Assembly (NCBI RefSeq): GCF_018687715.1 | Contig: NC_056764.1 | Coordinates: 7,219,001 to 7,283,000 of the forward strand | Direction: 5' to 3' | DNA length: 64,000 bases | Source of the DNA: Carya illinoinensis | Taxonomy: Eukaryota; Streptophyta; Magnoliopsida; Fagales; Juglandaceae | Shown: positions 1-12,462 of the stretch, in pieces | Layout of the letters: each line of letters starts with the position of its first letter | How positions within the stretch are numbered: position 1 is the stretch's first letter | The notes under the pieces: model-generated | Database searches by the model: none | Told to the model about the DNA's origin: nothing | The model's input: only the letters and a program-made list of their open reading frames with translations | Position numbers and translations under genes: made by a program

Positions 1-308
1 AAGTTTAATTCCTCAAAGAAACCCAAAATTTTTTTTTTTGGGGGTTTTAGGGGCTTCTAAAAATTCATCAAATCCCCCTTTTAAAAAACACCATATGCAG
101 ATTGCTTCCACACGTATAGATCGAATAACCAAAACAAGAGTATATACAATATGTTATAGATCGAAGAACCAAAACCTATTAAGCTCGGTTTAGGGTTTCT
201 CAGACTCCTTGGATCTACGTCGCGGAGTCCACGAACAACAACGATCACATGAAAAACCAAAAACACTAGATACATCTATAGGTCAATAACCGATAGCAGA
301 AGATACAC

Positions 309-404
<96 letters not shown>

Positions 405-436
405 TCGAGCTTAGCTCTAGGGTTCCTGCACCACTA

Positions 437-517
<81 letters not shown>

Positions 518-800
518 TCGACCTTAGATCTAGGGTTCCCGCACCACTTTTCCCTCAAACCTAGGGTTCCCGCATCACTTTTTCCTCAGATCTAGGATTC
601 CCGAAGAACTCCTTAGATCTACGCCGCGGAGTCTTTGAACTCAGACGCCCTCTGGAAATGTTTGGGGGAAGACGAGGGGCTTTTTGATGGGGAGGAAAGA
701 TTTCGAAAGGGAAGACTAGAATGAAGAGAAGTTCAGAATGAAAAAATAAGAGGAAAAATTGAAAACGCGAATACACTCTGATACCTTCATAGTGAAATGC
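1..800. repeat. Low-complexity repeat region with two GA microsatellites
   Basis: Two long (GA)n tracts, about 310-400 and 441-514, are separated and followed by a recurring short module (a 'cttagatctagggttcc'-like string, with variants near 405-425, 523-540, 558-575 and 583-600). Part of the same vocabulary ('ggatctacgtcgcggagtc') occurs near 211 and again near 608. No coding frame here resembles a known protein; long frames on the minus strand are only Ser-Leu translations of the microsatellite. It could be the 5' leader of a neighbouring gene or of a retroelement outside the window. Confidence 0.6.
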
Positions 801-1561
801 TCAGTTTCGTTTAATCCACGTCAGCATTAGTGCGTCGTTTCATCCGCAAATGGTCTGCAAGAAGACTTTTCCTAACTTAAATGCCCAAAACTATGCAAGC
901 AAATTATAGATCTTATGACACATGATGGCAATGCAGTAGTAGTATAAAAAACCATCAAGTGGCTAGCAAGTCTACTATGTACCAAGCCGCTTTCATTTCG
1001 ATTTGCATATATTTTATTACTTTCAATCGATTAATCCCAACCAATATAGGTTTCATACATTCAATAAATTATAAATAATTCAGTTTAATTTCTTAGTATG
1101 TCATCACAAGAAAAGAAAACTGTTTATTTGTGTCTAGCTATTTCCTGTAAAAATGACTATTTCATATCAAAATGATTCTATTTTCGTCTTAAGTAGTTAT
1201 TATTGTCACAAATAATCCGTCATAAATATTCGGTTTTCTTATAGTGTGTATAGAACAAAACCTTGAACAAATTTCTAGTGAGATAGTCAATTTCATTGCA
1301 TATATATACATATATATTTTCTCCTGCATTTTTTGTGTGATAGATTCAAGAACTCAAGAAGAATAACGGGTCTCCATGAATCAAATGAACATAATTGTAC
1401 TTTAATAAGGAGATTAGTACCTTTTAAAATTATTGATAGTTCTTACTAATGCTAAAAGACTAAGTACGTGAAGTTATTTAAATTACAAGTACAAACATAT
1501 GCTACAAATCAAGTAATTGCAAAATACAACACATTACCATCTGTAATACAAAGCATCAATA
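801..1561. other. Intergenic: 3' flank of UGT copy 1
   Basis: No gene seen. From about 970 to 1561 the sequence is clearly related to 13985-14404, the 3' flank of UGT copy 3, so the duplication that made the two copies included several hundred bases of downstream DNA. The one large difference is the short element listed at 1102-1246. Confidence 0.6.
1102..1246. mobile_element. Small CACTA-type MITE
   Basis: A 145-bp block begins with 'catcacaagaaaa' and ends with 'ttttcttatagtg', a degenerate CACTA terminal inverted repeat. It is flanked by a 3-bp direct repeat 'tgt' (1099-1101 and 1247-1249), the duplication length usual for CACTA elements. The paralogous flank of UGT copy 3 near 14100-14115 lacks the block. 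A related internal sequence occurs near 50060-50190. It is too small to code for anything. Confidence 0.6.
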
Positions 1562-3533
1562 TTAATGGCTGCCTATTGTAATGTCCCTGATAAAAGCTTG
1601 AAGATTATTTTCAGTCGATTCACCTTCAGCAATCGCTCTGTGACAGGCATCTTGAAGTTCTTTCGCTCTCTTCCTCAGTTCACACCCCTCATTATTTTCT
1701 TGATTCATAAACCTCTTCACGAGATCTGAAATCTCTTCTCTTGTCACCAAGATTTCAGATTTTACATCTTTCTTAACCCTCCATCCAATTTTCCAGTCTT
1801 CCACAATTTGTTTACAGTTTGGGACTTGATAAAAATTATGGGTGAAGTAAGCATTGAAAGACCAGCAAAAATACCCTCTAATGTGGAATTCCATCCACAG
1901 TGTGTCCAAAACCCTCCTATGGAGGAATGGCATAGAACCTTCAATTGGTCACACCAAGGGACCACGAACCCCATATCACCACAACCATCTTTAAACCTAG
2001 CAGTGTTTCCCCTAGACACCCACAAACACCTAGTGCCACTGTCCCTCACGCCACCAACAATTTCATCCATTTGAGCTTCTGACATGGAGTGGAAACTTCC
2101 AAATCAGATGTACAAGATAGAACGAATAGGTTGAGAATCTAGCCAATGGAAATAGTTTACACCATTGATGTTGCCATCTGGGCTAGATGCATTCTCTTGA
2201 AGTTCTAAGTAGGGTATGGAAGGGCCAATGGGGTAGATGGGGATTGAAAGTTTTGCTCTTAAAATATCAATGACTTGAGCTTCAAGCTCGTGGACGGATG
2301 TGAATAGTAGATATTGTGCTTTGGGCACTGACAAAATATAATCCTAGATAAGTGGCAAGGCTTTTAACCCATCTCTAGAGAAAAAGGTAGGAAGATCTGC
2401 AAGGCATGTTGTAAGGACTCCAGGGATGTAGTCAACAAGCTTGTCTCCCCGTTCTTAATCGAACACATCACAGAAACACAGAGAGAGCTATTAGCTAGAT
2501 GTTGTAATGAAAATTTAAAAAAAAAAAAAAATCCATAGAAACAATATGATCTTTATTCAACTATTGGGGTAAGTACGGACAAGTTTTCTTTCTAGCTATA
2601 TTAAATCCACAAGCTTGAGATTCTTTATTAAGGATTCATGATGCTAACTAGGTTTTTGTGAAATTAATGATTGCGCATGCATATCAAACCCATGACAAAT
2701 ATTGAAGGAATGGAAATCATAGTTTCAACTGAATAACGGCCCATACCAATTGAGTCATTGACTATTGGCCGGAATTTGTTGTTTTTCAAAACATATTAAT
2801 AGTCACTTTTTTCTTGTTGCATTTCCCTCGGTTCAGAGTGACATAAATTCTCACATATGACACATTTGTGTCGCATGAAGTACAAGATTTAATTACTTCC
2901 CATATGACCTTTATAATAGGAAGAACATGATATGCTCTGTTACCTCATTCACCAATCTTTAAGCCCTTTGGAGGTAAGTTGAGATCAGTCTATACTTTCA
3001 TATATTGAGCTTTGCTACCCATCATCTCCACATATCATATATCACACTTATATTTTTTTTTAATTTTTTTTATTGTTTTTAAATGAATTGAATTTTTCTA
3101 TTCATCATCCACATATATATTTGCTAAGCAAAAAAAATTAAAAAAGAATATTCAGTGTGTATTGTGAGGACCATGATATAATTTTTTGACTCAATTAGTC
3201 ATTCCTATTGGCCCAAATTAAAACTTTCGAATACCTTAAATCCAAGGGTAAAAAGAGAATGCGTAATCTATATGAGAAAAGTTTAAAGCTTCTTATCAAC
3301 TAGTGAGTGGTGTCTGGTCCATTCTCTAATCCACAAGGCACACAAGTAAGGCAAAATTTGATAGATAGAGGTTTTGGAAGCATCTCACCTGATAGTTCAA
3401 TCGGGAAATGCCCGTTTTGCACTAGGAGCTCGAAATGGTGAAAAATCGAGAACACCATCACGGACATGGTCATTAATGACGCCACTGGAATATTCCTCCA
3501 GTTCCTCACTCTGACGACCCAAATCACATAACA
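1562..3533 (-). pseudogene. UGT87-type glycosyltransferase pseudogene (copy 1)
   Basis: A decayed copy of the UDP-glycosyltransferases listed below. Exon 2 is about 1562-2453. It keeps the PSPG sugar-donor box but has nonsense codons near 2344 (Arg in copy 3 becomes TAG) and 2105 (Ser TCA in copy 4 becomes TGA), and a one-base deletion near 1831 just after the PSPG box. Only the last ~48 codons of exon 1 survive (3389 to about 3533). Both catalytic residues (the His of GHINPM and the Asp of VADTY) are lost. The surviving exon 1 piece ends at a T-rich tract next to sequence that matches the 3' flank of copy 2, so the 5' half and promoter were deleted. Splice sites of the intron (2454-3388) still look normal. 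Not functional. Confidence 0.9.
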
Positions 3534-3710
3534 AACCAAAATGTCCTTTTTTTTTTTTTTTTACAAAGACAAATGTACCTTTCAATATTATTGATAGTCA
3601 TTACTTATGTCAAAAGATTAAGCATATGATTTAACTCCAACTACAGACACAAGCTATAAATCAAGCAATCACAAAACACGATTGCATATTATAAAGTCAT
3701 AAATCATGTG

Positions 3711-6700
3711 TCAAGATTGGCTTCTTGAAATATCCGTGATGAAGGCATCAAGATAATTTTGAGTTGATCCACCTTCAGCAATTGCCCATTGACAGGCCTC
3801 TTGAGGTTCTTTCGCTCGCATCCTCAGTTTGAGCCCCTCATTGTTTTCTTGATCCATAAACCTCTTTAAGAGTTCGGAAATCTCTCCTTTTGTCACTAAA
3901 TCTTTAGATCTCACATCTTTCTTAATCCTCCATGCAACTTTCCAATCTTCTACAATTTGCTTATAGTTGGGAAATTGATCAAAAATTATGGGTAAAGTAA
4001 GCATTGGAACACCAGCAAAAACACCCTCTAATGTGGAATTCCATCCACAATGTGTCCAAAACCCTCCTATGGAAGAATGGCACAAAACCTTCAATTGGTC
4101 ACACCACGGGACCACGAGACCAATATCCTCACAACCATCCTTAAATCTAGCATCGTTCCCCCTTGACACCCACAAGCACCTAACACCACTATCCTGCACA
4201 CCACCAACAATTTCATCCATTTGAGCATATGAGATCGAGTTGAAACTTCCAAAGGAGATGAACAAGATAGACCAGGTAGGTTGAGAATCTAGCCAATAGA
4301 AATAGTTTACACCATTGAAGTTACCATCGGAGGAGCCGGAGGCATTATCTCGAAGTTCTAAGTTGGGTATGGAAGGGCCAATGGGGTAGATGGGGATTGG
4401 AAATTCTACTCTTAAAGTGTCAAAGACTTGAGGTTCAAGCTCATGGACATAAGTGAATAGCAGCCACTGCGCTTTGGGCACCAACAAAACACATTTCCAG
4501 CTAAGAGGCTTGACTTTAGATGAAAAGGCAGGAAGATCTGCAAGACACATAGCTGGGACTCCAGGGATGTAGTCCACAAGCTCCTCTCCCCGTTCTTAAT
4601 GAAACATGAGGCAAAGACACGTAGAGAAAGCAATGTAAGTGAAAACTTTGCTAGGGGAAACCTTGTTGTTAATTAGATGTTAGACTAATGACAAATTTAG
4701 AAAATTCCAACGAAAACAAGATCATGTTTATGCCACTGTGGGGGATATGTACACACAACTTTTCTTTTTAGCTGTACTAAATCCGCCAGTTTAAGATTCT
4801 TCTTTACTAGCAATGGATGATGCAATGCTTTTTAGAAATTTATGATCACACATACCAAACAAACCATGCACTGAAGGAATGAAATTATGGTGTAATTGTT
4901 TAACGAGCCTGGCCATACCATTGGGTTTTGTCGTTTTTAATAAACATTTTATCAATGATCTTCTTGATCTTGTTACATTTCTTCTTGGTTCAGAGACGTA
5001 AAAAATCCCATGAAAACATCTTTCATTCAAATGGGGTTTTCTTGTTTTCTAATGACAGAACACTGTTCCTTTGATGTTGGAATTGATTGAACCTGGTCAT
5101 GTTATGATCTTTCATTGAACTTATATCGTTTTCCACTGACCCAAAATAAGAACTTTCAGGCCTTGTTTGTAGGGGTGTGGAAAATTTCGAAGTGTTCGGA
5201 GGGTTCAGAAGTCGGAGTCGGAATCAGAGCAGTTCCGACTCCGTAACGGAAGTCGGAATCGAAATCGGTAAACCATAGGTTCTGAATTCTGAATTCGATT
5301 TTGACTTTAAAAAAAAAAAAAAAACTAGATGCAAAATGGCGTTGTTTTGCATCTAGTTTTTGTCTACCTGTTAATTGGAATGGCGTCGTTCCATTTAAAT
5401 GAGAACGACACCGTTTGAATCATGGCTAAATGGCCTCTGCGAGGGCCATAAGCCATTCTTCCTCTGTTCCTCACTCGAGTCCTCGACCAGTCGACCATTT
5501 CTCATTTTCTCCCCTCACGCTCAATGTTCACTGTCCTCAGCTGCTCAGCACTTAGCTCAGACTCATCTCACCGACGACGCCACAGCCCCTCATCTACCAT
5601 AGTCCGCCGTAAATTGGCAAAGGTTGCCGTCGCTGCAGTGTCAAATTGCAACCAAGATAATACAATCGATAAATTTAAACTTTTGCATTGTGTATTTACT
5701 CCAAATTTTTGATATTATTTATTTGATAATTAGAAATTGGCCGTGAATGTTCTGTTTTCTACGTTGGCTGTGAATGTATTGAGGAGGATGATGGTCTTTT
5801 TCAACTGTTGTGTGTTAGTTGGATGGACTTTGAAGGCTACAGCCTACTTGTTTGTGGAAATGTCGCAAAGAAAGTTAGTAACACGATTTTATTTTACTTG
5901 TATGAGTTATTGACATATTGTATTTTAATGTTCTTCTATGTTGTTTATGGGTTGCTTGAATGCAGATTTCTGGCCAAATGGTGTTTTAATTTTGGTTTCA
6001 AAATTTTAAATTAACTGTTCTTGTAGCACTTGTCAAACCTAAGAAAATGTGGATACAAAACAACTAGTCTCATTCTCACGTGACTAAAATGAGGTATCTT
6101 GAGAAATGTGAATATGTCATCTTTGAAATAGCTTTGTTAATTCAATCGGGACAAAACAAATAACCCTTCCGATCACTCCCAGTTGAATCCAATGTTGTTG
6201 ACTGGAAACTCTTCTTTGTATTGGTGCATTGAGCCATTTTTTGCTCTTTGTCAGAGTCCATAATGGATGTTTCCTTCTGAGGCAGACTAGCTGTAATACT
6301 CTCTTAAAGCATCTTTGGCCTGCAATAGGAGAATAGATAGATTTGAAGCGAAATAACATACAGATATCTTGAAACATACATTTTGCTTCAATTTAAGAAC
6401 ATCTCAGCAGAGACAAGCTTTTCTTTCACTTTGTCTATGCTGCAATTCAAGGCTATATTTGGTCAAGAGAAATTGTGAGGATGTTAATAATTCTTTGAGA
6501 TGTATTGTTTACTCGGTTTTGTGAAAAGAGATGGAAAAATATAAATATATTTTGTATTGGGGTTTATCAAAAGTGGATAGGGAGGGCTGAAACGTTGTTT
6601 AAGTATTGTCTTTTTATTCTATTTGTTTAAATTACTATAAAAAAGAAACCATTTTGAGTGGCACGTTAGTCTTTGGACGATTATAAATGACTAGTTACTT

Positions 6701-9700
6701 GCCCCCTTCTAGAGGCAAATAAAATTCTATTCTCCGATATATTCCCTAAATCAGAATTTCTTCAGCCCCATTCAAAAGAATATTTGTCTCGTGATCTTTT
6801 CCTTGTTCTTTTTTGTTCTTTCTTTCTTGGTGGTATCCTCTGATCTGGTGCTATTCCAAAACAACATTAATGCAGCATCCAAACAGCCAAAAAGATGGAT
6901 ACCTAGCTAGCTAGCTAGCTACCTAATTGAAGTTCTCTTTTAGCTGTATATCATTTTCCTTACTAGGAAATTAATTAAAACAATTAAGAAGATCAGAATC
7001 AAAGCATATGAATATGTGAAAAGTTCACTGATCAATATGTTATTAGTTATTTTGTGACATGCCTAGCTGGTGGCAGCTAAATATGTTAGAGCAGTACTCG
7101 TACTTAATATAGCTTTCCTATAAATGCATTTTAATTCATATTTGGAAAAGCAAGTTACTTTAATTTTACTCCTTTTGTAATTAAATCATGCATGTGCTTT
7201 AGTACAATAGCAATTTCCATGCATATTGATCTTCATCTATACCATTGAATTTGTTTTTACTCTTTCTTATAATATTGATTCTTGATTTTATTTATTCAGA
7301 AAAAAATGTGAAGATAATAAACCTAAATAAATCATAATCAATGAATCAATCCCAATAAAGTTGTTCTCATTCTCACGTGCCTGTTAATTCGATTGATAGC
7401 TATTAGCTACACGGGTCTTGATTGATCACCTGTTTTATTGTTTATTTTTTTTTAATAAACTTCGTAATTTTTGGAACTAAATGTGTCAGATTTCAAGCTA
7501 TGGAGGAAGAACCATATGGGATTCTAGAACAAGATCAGGATGCCACAATTCCGTCCCCAGCATCGAGATCTAGACCCACTTCCAGAACACAAACTCATGT
7601 GCAAGTAGTCGATTCCCACTCCCGGTAAACATAGAAGATGAGGATATATTTAATGATGAGGAGGAGATGGGTATTGGGGATGAGCCGGATGTACCACTAC
7701 CACCTTCATCCTCGAGGGCCAGACCACCACGTTCACAATCAAATAAAAAAAGGTCGTGGACGTGGGAACATTTCACAAAGGTTGACGGTGATCCCTCGAA
7801 ACCGCACGCAGCTTGCAACTATTGTGGTACAGAAGTTGCATGTCATTCAAAGAAACAAGGCACTGCTGGTTTGATATCACATCTAAATAGTTGCCAGAGG
7901 TATAAGATAGCGAAAGGATTGGCAGCCCGAAATCAGACAACGCTATGTTATGAAACTTCTACTGCGACTGATGGTACGCAATCCAAGAAAATGGTCATCC
8001 CTCAATACAGTGAGAAGATGTTGAGAGATGTGCTTGCCAAGATGATCATTGAAGATGAGATGCCTTTTACTACAGTTGAGAAAAGAGGATTCCGAAAGTT
8101 TATCAAGCTTATTGAGCCATGATTCCCATTGCCGTCACAGTATACAGTGATGCGAGATTGTATGAAAAGACATTTGAAAGAGAAGGCTGGAATGAGACAA
8201 ATGTTTGTGACGACCAGCCAGAGAGTCTCATTTACGACTAATACATGGACGTCTATACAGAATGTTTCCTACATGTGTATTACAGCAAACTACAGCAAAC
8301 TACATGGACTTTAAAAAAATAGATTATTGGATTCAAAGAAATAAATGATCATAAGGGTGCATCAATTGGGGCAGCAATGGATGATTGCTTGAAAGATTGG
8401 GGAATTCAGAAGGTTTTATGCATTACAGTTGATAATGCCAGTGCTAATGATACTGCAATTGAATGGTTCAAGCGGAATATGAGAGTGAGAGATGATGTCA
8501 TCCGGGACCATGAGTTTATCCATATTCGTTGTTGTGCTCACATAATCAACCTGATTGTGACTGAGGGGTTAAAAGAGGTTGACAATTCCATTACAAAAGT
8601 CCGCAACATTGTGCGGTATGTGAGGGCTTCCCCGCAAAGGCTGAAAAAATTCAGGGCAATAGAAGAACAATTTGGGATAAAACATTCTCGGACGCTGTGC
8701 TTAGACGTTCCCACTCGATGAAATTCTACTTACATGATGTTGGATGTGGTACAGAGGTACCAAAAAGTGTTTGAGCGGATGGAGGTGGAAGATGGGGGTC
8801 TTAAGTATGCTTTGCTGGAGCCTGTAGGAAAGGGGCTCGGTCTGCCGGACACACATGATTGGACGAGTGTAGAATTCTTTATCACATTTTTACAAATTTT
8901 TTATGATATTACAATGAAAATATCTGGATCCGCATACACGACTGCAAACTTGTGGTTCAGTCAGATCTCGACACTACACCACCACTTGGAAGATGGTTGT
9001 GATGACCCTAGCGGACTGTTATCTAATATGGCTCAGAGGATGTTGTCCAAATATAATAAATATTAGGGACAAGCTGAGAAGATAAATAGATTACTCTTTG
9101 TGGTTGTGATCCTTGACCCCCGAATCAAGTTGGCCGTGATAGAATATTGGGCAAATTCCGTCCTCAAGGCAATGAAGGCTGCATCGTTTATTACAACGCT
9201 TAAAACTGATCTCGATGACTTGTACAACCACTACAGAAATAGTGGACAACCTTCATCTTCAGCGGGTACCTTACACATGACTCCGACACCTCCCTCTGAT
9301 GACTTTAGCCCGACTGACACATTGCCTCGACGTCGTAAGAATTACGACATCATAAATGAATATCATTAGCTCGTTGTATCGAAGAATATTATGGGGTGTA
9401 CTTCAAAGGTTGAACGGTATTTTATGGAAGAGGTCGAGGCACCTAGTCCTGCATTTGAGATATGCATTTGGTGGAAGGCTAATTCCATCAAGTATCCAAC
9501 CCTTTCCTGCATTGCCTGAGATGTGCTAGCCATTCCTATTACGACGGTTGCATCTAAGTCGGCGTTTAGCACTGGAGGTCGAGTCTTGGATGCTTTCTGG
9601 AGTTTTTTGTCACCGTCAACCGTAGAGGCCCTCGTTTACATACAGAACTGGATCAATGATACACCCCTTGGACTAGATAGCATTGGCATTGATGATGAGA

Positions 9701-11677
9701 GCTATAGGCGAAGATGGTAACCTTATTTTACTTATTTTTTTTATTATTGATTATTTTAATTGTTTTTATGATTTCATAAATTTATTTAATTTATATTTTT
9801 GTTATCATTTCACAGATGTAATTGTGAACCCCAGTATAGTTGCTGATGAATGATGGAGTATGGATAAAGATAAGTTGATATCAAAATTAACTTAATCTTT
9901 ATTGGTATTAATGGTAATTAAATTTTACTTTTACTGTGTTCAATTTTCTGTATCAATATTTGGTTACATTTATTGATTGAATACTTTTTTATATTAATTT
10001 AGGTACTTCAAATGACCAAGTACGATGCTACAAAGTGCAAAGGATGTTTTTTATTTTGGTTGAATCAAAATATTTATTCTTATGGACTGTTTAATCACAC
10101 TTTGAAATAGGCTGTTATTCCTATTATTAATTGTTTAAGACTTTCTGAATTATGTATAATAATTAATTATGCAGTCTAACGTGCTCAAACATATTTGACC
10201 TTTTGCATTGAAAATATTGTCCATAATACTCGTTATACCAAGAAAATTAATTAATTCATTAATTAATTATACAATTTAACGTGTTCAAGTTTTTATATAT
10301 TTCAAGAAAATTGAAAATAACAATAAAATCTGTACAAAAATTACCTCAAATTAATAAAAACTAAAGTTTCACCTTTCAAGTACTAAGCTAGCATCACTAT
10401 CACATGCAAAAACAAAAAAGATAAATACTAATAGAGTAGAAAATACTTAATACATATTCAAATTCCATTCAATAAAATAATTCCTATTTGTTTAATTGAA
10501 AAATACTAAACAAGAATAATTTATATATAAAGTGAGAGTTTTTATGAAACAAGGATAAAATAAATTTAAAAGAAGATAAAATGTATCAACCACTACAAGT
10601 CGGAATTAAAGTCGGAAGTCGGAATTCCGGTCCCGATCGGAAATCCGACTACCGACAGTAATCAAAATTCTGAATTCCGTTCAGATTTCAGAAGTACAGA
10701 ATTCCAAATTCTGAACGGAATCGAACTCAGATTCCTGTCAGAATTGGAATCGGAGCTCGATTTCGACTCCGACAAAAGTCGGAATCGGAAGTCAAAATTC
10801 GAGCATAGCCCTACTTGTTTGGTTAACCAAAATAAAAAATGTCATCTCATTTCATCTCAACTCATCATTACTTCTTTTTCAAATTCCTATACAAAATATA
10901 ATAAACAATCTAACTTTTTTAAATCTCAATACAAAATTAATATTCAAAAATTATATTATAATAATATTTTATTCATTACTATTTAAAAACATCTCATCTC
11001 ATCTCATCTGTATAATCAAACGAGCCTCAATTACCTTATGCCAGGGAAAAGAAGAATATTGCGTAACTATATTGGAAAAACAATTGCCCAGCGTCTTACT
11101 TACAGGGCCATCTGTAATCTAGCTGTCACGCAGGCAGGACAAAATTTGATTAGGAAAGAGGTTCAAGAAGAAACTGACCTGACAATTCAACCGGGAAATG
11201 CTCGTTCTGCACGAGGAGCTCAAGATGGTGATGCACTGAGAACACCGTCGCGGACATGGTCATTAGTGACGCCACCGGAATATTCCTCCGGTTCCCCACT
11301 TCGACAGCCCATACCAAATAAGTATCGGCCACTATGGCAGCCACCGGATGTTTGAGCCAGTCCAAAAGCTCCTCAAAGGGCGCTTCCATCTTCGTGCTGA
11401 TGGCCTCGACGAACCCGCAAAAATCTTTAGCACGAACATGCTCGGAAAGTATGACATTGGGTATCGTGGCGAAGTGTATGTTAGAGGGCTTGGCTTGTTC
11501 GCCGATGATGCCGAGCCACTCCTCGGTGACGACGAAGGTGACGATGATGGATGGGCTTTTCAAAACTAGTTGCTTGCAAAAGTTGAACATGGGGTTGATG
11601 TGGCCTCGAGCGGGATAGGGCATCGCCACCACGCGGCGAATGACGGATGAATTCGTTAATAAATTTTTAGGATCCAT
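3711..11677 (-). CDS. UGT87-type UDP-glycosyltransferase (copy 2), intron with nested transposons
   Basis: Family 1 plant glycosyltransferase that transfers sugar from a UDP-sugar to a small molecule, probably in the cytosol; the acceptor cannot be read from sequence. Exon 1 is 11677-11179 and exon 2 is 4594-3711, giving a 460-residue frame with no stops. The donor (CAG|GTCAGT) and acceptor (TTAAG|AACGG) match the other copies in phase. Catalytic His is about residue 26 (RGHINPM), its Asp partner about 118 (IVADTY), and the PSPG box runs WCDQLKV...HCGWNST...FDQ. The intron is 6584 bp against 845-919 bp in copies 3 and 4, because a MITE carrying an hAT element sits inside it. A second in-frame ATG lies three codons upstream (11686). 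The leader and promoter are also disrupted by repeats, so expression is doubtful although the frame is intact. Exon 2 is nine bases shorter than in the other copies, with diverged residues after LADLPAF. Confidence 0.85.
5170..10813 (+). mobile_element. hAT transposon, full length but inactive
   Basis: A 5644-bp element starting 'taggggtgtgg' and ending 'gcatagcccta', flanked by a perfect 8-bp target duplication 'cttgtttg' (5162-5169 and 10814-10821), the length diagnostic of hAT elements. Subterminal regions (5210-5280 and 10600-10800) are packed with 'gtcggaatcgg'-type repeats in both orientations, as expected of transposase binding zones. The middle holds a transposase frame (7501-9720). 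The rest, 5300-7490 and 9721-10590, is AT-rich with no other gene seen. It lies inside a MITE inside the intron of UGT copy 2. Confidence 0.9.
7501..9720 (+). pseudogene. hAT (Ac/RICESLEEPER-type) transposase pseudogene
   Basis: The frame opens at ATG 7501 and shifts near 7622. A BED-type zinc finger follows, about 7752-7900 (WEHF, CNYCGTEV, HLNSCQRY), then the catalytic-core region with 'ITVDNASANDTA' (about 8424-8460) and 'IHIRCCAHIINLIV' (8520-8560). The hAT dimerisation domain is at the C-terminus, about 9400-9690 (YFMEEVEAP, SAFSTGGRVLDAF, EALVYIQNWI). In-frame stops interrupt it near 8120, 8719, 9064, 9367 and 9519, with a further disruption near 8290-8330. By homology most stops replace Arg, Trp or Gln codons. 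It cannot make a working protein. Confidence 0.9.
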
Positions 11678-11706
11678 TTCTGTCATATGTGATAAGAGAG
11701 ATAAAT

Positions 11707-12310
11707 TAGGGGTGTCAAATTGTGTCAACGGGTCGTGTTCGTGTCGTGTCAAAACATGTATATTATACTATATAGGTAAACCCTAACCCGACCCGTTAAA
11801 TTTATCGTGTCAAAATCTCAAACCCTAACACGACCCATAAACATAACGTGTCGTGTCGTGTGAACTCATTTTGACTTATTAGTGAATATTATTAAATAGG
11901 TTGACATGAAACAATACAACCTATTTCAAATTATTTATATAAATAGGTTGAATATGCCTGAAATGAACCTGTTTGACTTGATTAAATTTAACATAATTTT
12001 CTATAAATGTTAAAATCACAATATCTATAAAAATTATAAAACTAATTACAAGTCTAAAATTATAATCTAAATAATAAAAATATCGAAATTAAAATTCTAA
12101 CAATTTTACTTTTGGGTAGAAGGGTATAATTGTAACTTTAACTTTCTTAACGTGTCATAATAGGTTGACCCGTTATCAACCCGTTAACCAATCGTGTCTT
12201 AATGGGTTAACCCGTTTTGACCCGAATCTGTTAAGAATAAATCCTAACCCGCTATTATCGTGTCGTATTCGTATTGAATTAACAAATCGTGTAACATATT
12301 GCCACCCCTA
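11707..12310. mobile_element. Non-autonomous hAT element (604 bp) in the leader of UGT copy 2
   Basis: Terminal inverted repeats 'taggggtgtcaa' and 'ttgccacccccta'-like end ('ttgccacccc' then 'ta') bound a block full of 'cgtgtcgtgt' and 'acccgtt' motifs and an AT-rich core. Flanks are near-identical 8-9 bp repeats, 'gagataaat' on the left and 'gagataat' on the right. No coding capacity. It lies 30 bp upstream of the ATG of UGT copy 2. Confidence 0.75.
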
Positions 12311-12462
12311 GAGATAATGCTCAATAATGTGGAAAGATTATAGAAAAGTAAAAGACAAGAATATATGGTTCTAGTGACTAAGGTACCCCACAAGATTGGA
12401 AATAATGTCTTCACAATAATAATCTGAACGTCACCGCTGACGCAAGCTCCGGCCAACTCAGT
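12311..12462 (-). promoter_or_regulatory. Displaced 5' leader remnant of UGT copy 2
   Basis: Read on the minus strand, about 12455-12425 gives 'ggagcttgcgtcagcgg' and then 'tgacgttcag', matching the leader just upstream of the ATG in UGT copies 3 and 4 (ggagcttgcgtcgaccgtg). In copy 2 this piece is separated from the ATG by about 120 bp of unrelated DNA plus the 604-bp hAT element. The intervening stretch could be spliced as a leader intron, but that is not demonstrable here. Confidence 0.55.

Larger units (their letters stand above)
5159..11026. mobile_element. Harbinger/Tourist-like MITE, split by an hAT insertion
   Basis: The MITE left end is 5159-5169 ('ggccttgtttg') and the rest is 10814-11026, ending 'caaacgagcc'; without the hAT element it is about 216 bp. 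The ends are inverted repeats (GGCCTTGTTTGG versus GGCTCGTTTGA), flanked by 'tca' at 5156-5158 and 11027-11029. UGT copies 1, 3 and 4 carry the uninterrupted intron sequence at the same place (about 3234, 16070 and 52725), so this is a true insertion. The internal 'catctcatttcatctca' sequence recurs in the copy at 28650-28845. Confidence 0.8.

Noticed and set aside
283..558. Ser-Leu repeat protein
   Set aside because: Pure translation of the GA microsatellites.
1808..2074. Open frames antisense to UGT exon 2 (also near 3988, 14682 and 53862)
   Set aside because: They are shadows of the conserved PSPG coding strand and appear at the same place in each copy.
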